DNA of 64,000 nt, from positions 56,013 to 120,012 of the forward strand of contig CADCEC010000008.1 in the NCBI GenBank assembly GCA_902800395.1, written 5' to 3'. The notes beneath the pieces are model-generated. The model had not been told where the DNA came from, did not search any database, and saw only the letters and a program-made list of their open reading frames with translations. A program made the position numbers and the translations under genes. Numbering within the stretch: position 1 is the stretch's first letter; the number at the start of each line of letters is the position of its first letter. This DNA comes from an uncultured Bacteroidota bacterium. Lineage in GTDB: Bacteria > Bacteroidota > Bacteroidia > Bacteroidales > P3. Positions 41,662-53,600 of the stretch are shown piece after piece.

Positions 41662-44600
41662 AAAGCTGTCGCAGGCAGTCTCGGTAGTTGCAACGTTAAC
41701 CGCGGTGTTGATGGTGAGATGGAGGGTATCAACCTGTGTGCAGCTATGGATATCAGCATGACTGTAGGTGTAGGTGCCGGAGGCGGTGTAGGTGGTACCG
41801 TTCCAAGCAAAGCTGTCGCAGGCGGTCTCGGTCACGGCTGTATGCATCGGATGGTTGACCGTTAGCAACAGCGTGTCGTTTCCGACGATGTACTGTCCAC
41901 TGGTGGTGTAGGTCTCACCACTCAACGCCCACTTGTAGCTTCCGCACACCGTCAGCATCGTCGTGCTACAGTGATTCACCGTCAAGTGTAATTCCATAGT
42001 ATCATGACATCCTTGACCATTGGTCCCATAATGGTAATAGGTGCCGCTCTCGGTATACTCCGTACCATACCATACATAGCTGTTACAGGCAGTCACGTTC
42101 TCGCTGCTATGGCTGCTGTGGTTGATGGTGAGGTGCAGGGTGTCCACCTGAGTGCAGTTGTGGATATCAGCGTGTGTGTAGGTGTAGTTGCCGGTGGCGG
42201 TATAGGTGGTACCGTTCCAGGCAAAGCTGTCGCAGGCCGTTTCGGTGATGGCGAGGTTAACCGCGGTGTTGATGGTAAGGTGCAGGGTGTCCACCTGAGT
42301 GCAGCTGTGGATATCAGTGTGACTGTAGGTGTAGTTGCCGGTGGCGGTGTAGGTGGTACCGTTCCAGGAGAAGCTGTCGCAGGCTGTCTCGGTGGTTGCA
42401 ACGTTAATGGCTTTGTTGATTGTCAGGTGCAGGGTGTCCACCTGGGAGCAGCTGTGGATATCAGTGTGGGAGTAGGTGTAGTCACCACTGGCGGTATAGG
42501 TGGTACCATTCCAAGATAAGCTATCGCAGGCGGTCTCAGTAACAGCGAGGTTAACTGAAGTGTTGATGGTGAGGTGCAGGGTGTCCACCTGAGTGCAGCT
42601 GTGGATATCTGCGTGAGAGTAGGTGTAGGTGCCGGTGGCGGTGTAGGTTGTTCCGTTCCATGCAAAGCTGTCGCAGGCTGTCTCGGTGACAGCAACATTA
42701 ACCGCACTGTTGATAGTTAAGTGCAGGGTGTCCACCTGAGTGCAGCTATGGATATCAGCATGACTATAGGTGTAGTCGCCGCTAACAGTGTAGGTTGTAC
42801 CGTTCCAGGCAAAGCTGTCGCAGGCAGTCTCGGTGACAGCAACATTAACCGCAATGTTGATAGTTAAGTGGAGGGTGTCCACCTGCGTGCAACCATGAAT
42901 ATCTGCGTGGCTGTAGGTGTAGTTACCGGAGGCGGTATAGGTGGTACCGTTCCAGGAGAAGCTGTCGCAGGCAGTCTCGGTGACAGCGAGGTTGTCGGCA
43001 CTGTTAATAGTCAAGTGGAGGGTATCCACCTGTGTGCAGCTATGGATATCAGCGTGACTATAGGTGTAGTCTCCGCTAGCGGTGTAGGTTGTACCGTTCC
43101 AGGTAAGGCTGTCGCAGGCGGTCTCAGTGACGGCGAGGTTGACAGGGGAGTTGATGGTGAGGTGCAGGGTGTCCACCTGTGTGCAGCTGTGGATATCAGC
43201 ATGACTGTAGGTGTAGTCTCCGCTGACGATATAGGTAACTCCGTTCCATGCAAAGCTGTCGCAAGCGACCTCGGTCACGGCTGTATGCACCGGATGGTTG
43301 ACCGTTAGTAACAGTGTGTCATTTCCGACGACGTACTGTCCACTGGTGGTGTAGGTCTCACCACTCAACGTCCACTTGTAGCTTCCGCACACCGTCAGCA
43401 TCGTCGTGCTACAGTGATTCACCGTCAAGTGTAATTCCATAGTATCAAGACATCCTTGACCATTGGTCCCATAATGGTAATAGATGTCGCTCTCGGTATA
43501 CTCGGTACCATACCATACATAGCTGTTACAGGCAGTCACGTTCTCGCTGCTATGGCTGCTGTGATTGACGGTCAAGTGGAGGGTATCCACCTGCGTGCAA
43601 CCATGTACATCAGCATGGGTGTAGGTGTAGTTGCCGGAGGTGGTGTAGGTGGTACCGTTCCAGGCAAAGCTGTCGCAGGCTACCTCAGTAACGGCAACAT
43701 TAACCGCGCTGTTGATGGTCAGGTGCAGGGTGTCTACCTGAGAACAACCGTGGATATCAGCGTGAGTACCGTTCCAGGCAAAGCTGTCGCAGGCCGTTTC
43801 GGTTGTGACAACATTCACGGCATGATTGACGGTCAGCTCGAGCTCTGCGGTGTCGGGACATCCGCTGGCATTGGTTCCGTAATGGTAATAGGTGCCGCTC
43901 TCAGTGTACTCCGTACCCTTCCAGATATAGCTGCTGCACTCCGTCACGGTTTCCTCCGTATGTGTGCCGGCATTCACCGTGATGGTCTGCTCTTCCGAGA
44001 CGGCGTTCTGGCAGCTGCCGGTGAGGGTCCAGGTTCTGACGATGGTCAACGAACCGTCCTGATTTTCGACGGGATCCGCATCGGAATAGGTCGTATCTAC
44101 GGTGGAGCACGAAACCACGACATTCTGCACCGTTCCCGTCACGTCAGGCGTTATGGTGTAGCTGCCGTCGGTGTTGCGGCAGACCGCGATGTCCTCGGGA
44201 GCGGAGAAGGTTATTGTCGGCGGTAAAATGTGGTAGGTGTAATGCCATTGGAACACCTTGTCGGCGCAGTCCGTATAGGTGTAATCGTAGGTGATATCAC
44301 CGGAACATGTGGAGGTATTGTAGTTGTTATTCAATACTGGTTCGCTGAAACTCAGTTCGTTGTCACAGGAATCTTCCACAGTCGGCATCGTGATGTCGGG
44401 GTTTTCATGCGGCGGTAAAAGGTTGCCCGAATAGCAAAGAATGTCAAAGGAGGTGGGCACAGGTCCGCCAACCTCGTGGGGAGCTTCGTTATGGTTGATA
44501 TAGATGAACTGGTCCGCCGTAGCACTGTTGCCGCAATCGTCAGAGATGGTGTAGGTTCTCGTCACGGTCACACAGGTAGCTCCAGTGCTTGCGTCGCTGT

Positions 44601-47600
44601 TGGACACGTAGATGCCGATTCCCAACGGGCAGTCGACTTGGATGGAGAGTCCTGAGGCCTCCAGTTGTGCAACCGTGGTGTAAGGTTCGGGCGCATCAGC
44701 CGCAGAACAGCCGTTCACCGTAAGGGTGTCCAATGTGCCGGTGACAGTGAACTCATATTCTTTAATGGTCAGTGTACCAGAGATGTATTCGATGTTATAG
44801 TTGTCTGTGGCAGTGCCGATTACCGCCGCGTTGGGATCAATCTTTTCGGGATAGACGCCAACGAGTGTCTCCTGTCCATTGAGCGTGATGCTGGTCAGCT
44901 GGTCGTCACCTTGAAGTCCTGTCACGCTGACTTTGGAGGCGATTACCGCCGAATCAGTGTATGTCGCATTGTTCTCGCCTCGGGGGCTGTTGTTGAACAC
45001 ATAGCTTTGGTTCAGTGCCGTGATGGTGGCGTTGCGCTTGCCGACCACGATGGTCACTTTCTGCACCGCAGTTCCGCAGTTGGGAGTTTGGTCGCTGACG
45101 GCCTCCACGGTGATGGTGTAGTTGCCGACAGCCGAAGGTTTTCCTGAGATGGTCTGTGTGGAGGTGTTATACGTCAGTCCGGTAGGCATGGAACTCACTG
45201 TGACGGAGGAATGGCTGTTGCTGATGACCACGTCCTCGATGGTGTCGCCGTAGGTTATCGTCTGCGAGACCGGATTGACCTGGAGGGTCGGTAGCGGCAA
45301 TACAGTGATCCTCTGCTCCTCCGAGACGGCGTTCTGGCAGATGCCGGAGAGAGTCCAAGTTCTCACAATGGTCAACGATCCGTCCGGTTTCTGGACCGGA
45401 TTGGCATCTGTATAGCTGGTGTCCACCGTGGAATATGTGACCGTGACATCTCTCACCGTACCTGTCACCTCTGGCGTAATACTATAGCTTCCATCGGCAT
45501 TTCGGCACACGGCAGTGTCCTCGGGAGCAGTGAAACTTATGATAATCGGTATAACATGGTAAGTGTAATTCCACTGGAACTCTTTACCCGCACAGTCTCT
45601 ATAGGTATAAATGTAGGTGATATCTCCGGAACGGGTGGTTTCGCTGTAGTTGTTGATTATTGTGGGGGTACCATACTCCAGTTCATTTCCACAGGTGTCC
45701 TCCACCGTCGGCATCATGATATCCGGGTTCTCGTGCGGCGGTATATTTTCACTTGCAACGCAATGCACGTCGGAAGAGGTGGGCACCGGTCCCCCAACCT
45801 CGTGAGGCGCTTCGTCATGGGTGATGTAAATGGTTTGGCTTGTCGTCACACTGTCGCCACAAACGTCCGTGATGGTGTAGGTCCTCATCACGGTAGCACA
45901 GCCCATACCTATCTCCACATCGTGGCTGCTCACCTGGAAGCCCTCGCCAGCCTGGCAGTCGCCCTGTATGGTCAGTCCGGCTTCCTCGAGTTGTGCCACT
46001 GTCGTATAAGGAGCCGGTACGCTATTTGCGCTGCAGCCTCTCACCGTCACACTCTCCAATCCTCCGATAATAATAAGCGTATCGTTCACAATTGTCAGCG
46101 TACCGGGCAGATAGGTAACGTTGTAGTTACCTTGTTTGGCTGCACCCAAGGGTGTAATGGCATACGTTCCGACCGAGTCTCCGCTGTCGCGAGTCATCGT
46201 GTAGGAAAGCACACCTTCGGCGTCGCCATTTTTCAGACCGGTAACGGTGGCGGTCAGCACCGGATCTGGCGTCCCGTGCACTTTCTCCTTGTTGTCGGCC
46301 ATTACCATAGCCGTAGCCGGCACAATGCTGAAGGTTCCTGGGACGGTCGTCACCTCATAGTTGGGATTGTTGCCGCTCTCGGCCACAATGGCATATGTTC
46401 CAACGTCCTCACCAACCTCTCGACTCAAGGTGTAGCTCACCACATCACTCCCCACCGTCCCCGTCACTGTGGCAGTAAGTGCCGGGTCGGCATTACCATA
46501 GGTCTTGCTCTTGCCCGTAGCGGTCACCGTGGCGGCACGCTTGTTGATGGTGAAGATAGCGGAGTCGGTCGTCACTTCATAGTTGGGGTTGCTGCCGGGG
46601 GTGACGGTGATAGCATACGTGCCGACGGTTTCCCCGGAGGTTCGACTCAGCGTGTAGCTGACCTCATCGCTCCCGAGAGCCCCACTCACCGTGGCGCTCA
46701 GCGTCGGGTCACTCTCGCCGTAAGTCTTCTCGCTGCCCTTTGCAGCCACCGTGACGGTACGGGGATTGATGGTGAAGATGCCGTGCGTTACCGCCACCTC
46801 GTAGTTCGGGTTGTTGCTCAATGTCACCGCTATGAAATACGAGCCCGCATTCTCGCCAGCCGTGCGCTCCAACGTGTAGTTCAGCGTATCTCCCGGCAGC
46901 GTGTCGGCGACTGTTGCGGTGAGTTCCGGGTCGGCTTCACCGTATGTTTTGCTCATATTCTCGGCTTTCACCGTAGCAATCCTCTTGCCAATGGTGAAGA
47001 TTCCCGGAACAGTGGTCACCTCGTAGTTCGGATTGTCGCCCAGCATCGCGCTGATCAGGTATTCGCCAGCGTTCTCTCCCGCCTTTCGGCTAAGCGTGTA
47101 AGCAATCGTGTCCCCCTCAATCAACCCTGAACCATACACCGAATCTCCTTCCACCGTACCTGTAACGGTGGCGGTGAGCTCCGGGTCCTCCTCGCCGTAG
47201 ATCTTGCCGAGAGCGTCAATAACCACTCTCACGGCTTTCTTGTTGATGGAGAAGGTGCCGTTGGTGGCGGTCACTTCGTAGTTCGGGTTGCTGCCCAGGG
47301 CCACGCTAATGGCATACGTGCCGACGGTTTCCCCGGAGGTTCGACTCAACGTGTAGGCAATGCTGTCATTCCCCACGGTACCTGTCACCGTGGCGGTGAG
47401 CGTCGTGTCAGATTCGCCGTAGGTCTTCTCAAGGTTGTCGGCCACCACTGTGGCGGCTTTTTTGTTGATGGTAAAAATAGCGCCCGTCACCGTCACCTCA
47501 TAGTTCGGATTGTCTCCGCTCTCGGCGACAATAGCATACGTGCCGACGGTTTCCCCGGAGGTTCGACTCAACGCGTAGTCGATCGTGTCGCCAGCAAAGG

Positions 47601-50600
47601 TGCCGGTCAGGGTAGCGGTGAGGGCAGGGTCTGCGTCGCCATATATCTTCGAGAGCGTGTCGGCGGCCACTGTCGCGCGCGCTTTGGTAATCGTCTGACA
47701 ACCATCCTCCACCACGATGAAGTTCACATGGGCGAAATTGAGGTTCCTGTTGGCGAACTGATTTCCATTCAGCCCCATCAGGGTAGTACCCGCATCCGTT
47801 CTTGTCGCCGTTGCAGTGCCGTTGAAGGTAAAGTCGTCTTCGGTATATAACGAATTGCTGATACTGATCACATCATACCCGCTAACAGAATGCGGAGCAC
47901 CATTGTAAACCGCGGTGTCACGCCTGCCGGCAATCCTCACCACCACCTCGTCGGAGGACGAGATGGTCAGCGCACCCGCCACATATGTCACCTCGTAGTT
48001 GCCCTGCAGCACATTGCCGACAGGCATGATAGCATACGTGCCGACGGTTTCCCCGGAGGTTCGACTCAACGTGTAGGCAATGCTGTCATCTCCAACCCTG
48101 CCAGTCACCGTGGCGGTGAGCGTCGGGTCAAGAGCGCCGAAGGTCTTCTCCTTATCGTCGGCTTTCACCGTCAGTGCAGCACGGGTGATGGTGAAAGTGC
48201 CGCCCCTCACCGTCACCTCATAGTTCGGATTCTCCCCCTCGTTAACGTTGATAGCATACGTGCCGACGGTTTCCCCGGAGGTTCGACTCAACGTGTAGTC
48301 CATGCTGTCATCTCCCACCCTGCCCGTCACCGTGGCCGTCAGCTCGGGGTCCTCCTCGCCATAGGTCTTGCTCTTGTTATTAGCAGTCACCGTAGCATAT
48401 TTCTTCTCAATGGTAAAGGTACCTCCTTCTACGCTCACCGTGTAGTTCGGATTGTCGCCGCTCTCGGCCACAATAGCATACGTGCCGACGGTTTCCCCGG
48501 AGGTTCGACTCAACGTGTAGTCGATCGTGTCGCCCATCACTGCACCCGTCACCGTGGCCGTCAACTCGGGATCGACCTCGCCGTAGATCTTGCTCTTGCT
48601 GTCGGCTCTCACCGTAACCGGACGCCGCGCCACAATCAGTGTTCCATTCACCCTGTTCACCGTGAACATCGGGGTCACATCCTGATTGTTCGCATCTCTC
48701 ACCACAGCCTCACCCATAATCTCGTTCTCCAGCGTGTCGGCATCCCGGCTGCTGGGATCCGAGGTAGTGAGTCCACTCACCGTGTAGATGTCACCGTTCA
48801 CCACGAATTCCAGAGTCTCGAAGCCGGCAACGCTCTTCACCGTGCCGTCATACACGTTGCCCCTGCTGCTGCGGGCCCTCACCGTCAGCGTGCTCGGGTC
48901 CGTGACAGGCTCGATCGTCAGCCCTCCGGGAACGACACTAGTCAGGCTGTAGTTATCCGTCACATCCTCCTCGCCATTCATCACCCTCAACGACATCAGG
49001 TCGAAACCCCCGTTGTCATAGGCCCCCTCGTCCCTCCCCCTCGAAGGAGTATAGCTGATGGTCGCCGTATGGCCCGCCAGCAGATTGCTGAAGTTGTATG
49101 CCCTGTTGCCCCCCTGTTCAAAGCCGTTATAGGTCACCGTCCTCTCTTCCACACTCACACTTATCGGTCGGGGGCTAATTGTTAACTGTGCATTGTTAAC
49201 TGTTAATTGATAGTTCGGATTGTCGCCGTTCTCGGCCACAATAGCATACGTGCCGACGGTTTCCCCGGAGGTTCGACTCAACGTGTAGCCAATGGTTTCA
49301 CCATTCACGGCACCCGTTACAGTTGCAGTGAAGGCAGGATCAGCCTCGCCGTAAGTCTTGCTGGCATCATGGGCGGTAATCGTGGCCGGCTTGGGAGTCA
49401 CCGTGAGTGTGCCCGCCACTTTTAACACGCCAGTGAAATCTGAAGTCTTGTCCTCGCCGAGGGCGTTGCGGATAATGTAATCGTCGTTCACCACGTTCGC
49501 GCTGCTGCCAGCATTCGTCTGACTGCCGCTTACGGTTGCCTCCATCGTGAAACCTTCAGGCAGTCCAGCAACGGTATAGTCGTTTTTGGTCAGCGGCGTG
49601 CCGTCGTAGGTCTTACTGCCGGAGGCGGCGGCCAGCGTCACAGTGGTCGCGTTGGCGGTTACCGTGAGCACACCATTAACCGTTGTGATGTTGCTGAAAT
49701 AGGCGGTTCTGTCCTCGCCGTCGGCATTCCGGACGGCATAGGAGGAGACCACGTTGTCGTTGGTGCCGACATTGGTCTGACTGCCGCTGACGGTTGCCTC
49801 CACCGTGAAGCCCGTGGGCAGACTGCCGTCGATGTCGACATTAACATCGCTATTGGTCAGCGGCGTACCGTCGTAGGGCTTGCTGACGGATGCGGCCGTC
49901 AGGGTGATCTGGGTGCTGTTCAGGTTCACCGTCAGCACGCCAAGATTGTCGTGAATTTCGTAGTTGTTCGAATCGGTTGTACCCCAGTCGATGGTGTAGC
50001 TGTTGTTGCTTTGTCCCACAATGGTCTGGCTGCCGGTGGCTTGAATTGAGAATTGAGAATTGAGAATTGAGAATTGACCACTGCTATTCGGATATATGGT
50101 GTCGATACCATAACGGATGCAGACTGCGTCGCTGGTTAGCGGAGTGCCGTCGTATTCCTTCACGGAGGAGCCGGTGATGACGGTAAGTTGAGTCGGATTG
50201 ACGGTCAGCGTGCCCGCGATTGTGGTCACATTGGTGAAAAAGGCGGTCTTGTCTTGGTGGTCCTTGTTCTTAATCACGTAACTGTTCACCACGTTCTGGC
50301 TAGTGCCGACATCCGTCCGGCTGCCGCTCGTGGTGGCCTCCACGTAGAAACCGTTGGGTAGACCCGTGAAGGTTATGGTGTCGTTGGTGAGCGGCGTGCC
50401 GTCGTACGTTTTGGTGGAGCTTCCGGCCGTGATAGTCACCGGCTGGGTGTTGGGGGTGACGGAGAGCGTGCCGAAATGATTGATCACCGTGTAGTTTTTC
50501 TCCTGTGCTATGTTCTCGCCCCAGTGGCCGGGATTGCCCCAGTCGATATAGCAACTGTTTTCGATGGTGTCCACATCCGTCAGGCTGGCGGAGGGCATAC

Positions 50601-53600
50601 ACCAGACGTGCTCGCCATTCTGCAGCCCCTGAACATTCCAGTTGTAGTTGGTCAGCTCCGTGCCGTCGTACTCTTTGGTGGCGCTACCTGTGAAGAGCGT
50701 CAGCGTCGCAGGCACGATGACGATACAGCTGTCGACGGGATAGAAGTGGTAGAGGCAGGTCTTGTCCTTCCCCGTCTCCGCGTCCTTGATACTCCAGCCT
50801 ACAATTTCGTTTCTCACACTGTCCACATCCTTGATCATCATATCCGGGTTCGAAAGAGACACTATCAGCGAGTCTCCGATGCGGAGGGCGAGCTGCCTCC
50901 ACTGGTCACTGGTAATATAGTATTCGGCGCGTTCGGGGACCTTCCAGTTGTCGTCGTATTCGATGACTTGGATTCTGTTGATGTCGTTGAGCGAGACAGG
51001 GGTGCCGTCATAGACCTTCTTGAAACCATTGGCCCGGAGTGTCATCTTGGGGTTGATAGGATCGTTGACTTTAATCTGTTTATCTTGATAGCACCCCAAG
51101 CTGTCGGTGATGGTAATGTAATACAAGCCGTTGGCGAGGTTGGACAGGGTGTCGTAGCCTTTAGGGATGCCGGAATCGTCGAGGAGATTGAGGGAGTGGA
51201 TGGTGTGTTCGGCTACGACCGTATGGTTCGAATCCCAGCACTCTATCTTGTACGGCGAGCCGTCGCGGTTGAATTCGAACTGGCGGATGACGAGCTCGAT
51301 CCAGCCGTCATCAGTATCAACGCAGTTGCCCCATTTGGTTGCGAGGTAGTTGAAGGAGTATTCGTCGACGAGGATGGTGTCGTGGGATTGGCAGAGTGGT
51401 GCAGCGGAGTCGGTGACGGTGAGGATGTAGTTGTCGGCGGGGAGGTAGCGGAGGGAGTCGGGATGGAGAGGGATGAAGGATTCGTTGTCGATGGTGCCGT
51501 TCTCGCGAGACCACTGGTAGGAGAAATGAGAGGAGAAGCCGCCGGAGATGACGGAGGCTTTGAGGGAGCCGATGTTGTGTCCGTATTTGGACCAGTAGGA
51601 GTCCATGCAGGCGTGGCGAGCGGCGAGGGAGGTCTGGATGGGGGAGGAGAAGAGGAGTTCGATGGCGCGGGTGCTGTCGCAGGGAGCGCCGTCGGGACTA
51701 TAGGAATAGAAACCTGGTTTGTCCAAGATTTCGGTATGGTCGTTGGTGGGCTTCCAAGTATAGGCGGAGCAGGAGAGTATGGTGTCGACCTTGATATTCG
51801 ATGCTGCTACAATTAGCGGCACCACACGTCGTGCACAGACGTTATCGTCTGTCAGCACCACCATCAGTGAGTCTTTTCCGCAGTTGTTGAGGGTGAAGCT
51901 GCCGTTGGCGGTATCTGGATTGGGTTCGTTCAACGCGGAGCCGGTGCCGTAGCGGTACCATTTGACACGGGTGGTGGTGTCGGCCTTGAAATCCGCGACG
52001 ATGCTGTTCACGGGCATGCGTCCGGTGAGATAAACAGGTTTCACTGAGACTGTTGCCGCCATGGTGGAGTCATAAGCTTTCAAATGGGGGTATTGATGAT
52101 CATTATAAATCCAAGAATCTTCCCCAAGATGGGCTTTGAGTCCGTCACCGATCATTTCGGAGGTGAGGCGGGCGGTAGAGTCATCTGCGTGAAGAGGGCA
52201 GAGCTGGCGGTCGTTGAAACAGTTGATAGATAATAGATTAGAGTTAATAGTTTGGCCGACGAAGGGGCCGAGGAGGGTGTCGGCGGAGATGGGGGCGGCG
52301 TTATAACAGTTAATAGTTAATAGATTAGAGTTAGTAGTTGAGCCGAAGAGGCCGGCGACGCGGGAGGTGCCGTTGACGGCGCCGGTGTTGTAACAGTTAA
52401 TAGATAATAGATAAGAGTTAATAGTGGAGCCGACGAGGCCGGCGGCGCGGGAGTCGGTGTCGGAGGCGGAGACGATACCGTAGTTGAAGCACTGCTTGAC
52501 GACGGTGAAATGGTTGTCCATTATGACATCGGCGTTACCGACAGCGCCGACGATGCCGCCTACGGACTGGGTGCCGCGAACGTTGCTGCCGTTATAGCAG
52601 TGGGAGATTTGGGAGAAGGAGGCTTCGCCGACGAGACCGCCGACAGCGGTTTGGCCTTGAACGACGGGAGTGGAGCTGCAGCTGGAGAGAGTGCCGCAGT
52701 GGGAGACGGTGCCGTTGAGGAAGCCGGCGAGGGCGCCGACGCGGTTACGACCCGTGACAGAAATGTCTTTCACGTAGAGGTTCTTCACACGCCCCTGGAG
52801 ATAGCCGAAGAAACCACGGTTGTCTTGGTTCGTTTGGGCAAACTTGACTTGGACCGAATGGCCACCACCGTCAAAATAGCCACGGAAAGGGATTTCCTCG
52901 GTGCCTATGGGTACAGAGTTACTATTGGGTATCGTAATATCGCTCGTCAGTCGGAAGTAGATGCCGTCAGAACCTGCAGGGATGGGAGTATAGTTGTTAT
53001 ACTGATCCTGATCCTGAAAGAAAGCACCATTGAAATAATAGAAAGTCTGGCCATTGTTAACAAAATACCTGAATTGTGAGAAGTTTCCAAAGTTAACGTC
53101 AAGGGGTTGCTCCTCGGAGATGCCGAAAGAGAGCTGGACAGTGCGGAAGGGGATGGTATGGTTTTCCCCATTACAAAATATAGATTTCGAAGCTTTGATC
53201 TGCATGAAGTTGCGCTTACCAGAGGCGGTGAGGGTGGTGCCGGAAAGAGAGGCTGTGTTGTCGCTACTCTTAACTTTATTCCATTTGAAGGTACCCGAAG
53301 CAGGAGTGTAGGAGGGCAATGTGTAGGAAGTGCCTTGGATGGCAGTCAGGTTATAAATGTCGCCGATCTGCAAGGCCAGTGCAGAGACCTTGCTGGCATC
53401 AGTGTCGGAGATGGTGGATAGACGCGGGTACATACCCTCGCCGTACACCCATGGACGGTCGTTGGGGAAGGTGACGCCCATCATTTCGGAGGTAGAAAGC
53501 GGAGTAACGCCCGAAACGTCTTCCTCGTTGACGGCGCGGTAGGGGCACATGAGGGAGTCGTAGTGGAGGTTGAGGAGGAAGGAGGTATCGGAGGAGAAGC

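Larger units (their letters stand above)
40590..43820 (-). repeat. Tandem array of about 46-residue Cys-rich repeats
   Basis: About 19 copies of a roughly 140-nt unit, consensus TETACDSFAWNGTTYT plus GNYTYSHADIHSCTQVD and TLHLTIN, two Cys per unit. Neighbouring units are highly similar, with alternation of TETACDS and TEVACDS types. Confidence 0.9.
46100..51010 (-). repeat. Array of MBG-like domains in the giant gene
   Basis: Repeats of about 75-85 residues. Two subtypes occur: KTYDGTPLTN ... GTLTV upstream and KTYGEADPALTATVTG ... SGETVGTYAI downstream. The identical nucleotide block GCATACGTGCCGACGGTTTC (plus strand) recurs in many of the downstream units, indicating recent homogenisation. 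Confidence 0.85.

Noticed and set aside
40050-41687. Plus-strand open frame of 545 codons opposite the adhesin C-terminus
   Set aside because: It is a mirror of the Cys-rich repeats (VAVDGEVQGVHLxAAVDI) and arises from their codon bias; the sorting domain is on the minus strand.
40590-43820. CRISPR-like regular repeats
   Set aside because: The units are about 140 nt, fully coding, with no separate short repeat and unique spacer; no cas genes are present.
45556-47130. Long plus-strand open frame (524 codons) opposite the giant gene
   Set aside because: It is the antisense of the MBG repeats; its own sequence is repetitive in the same period, has no known domain, and the minus strand clearly encodes MBG-like domains.
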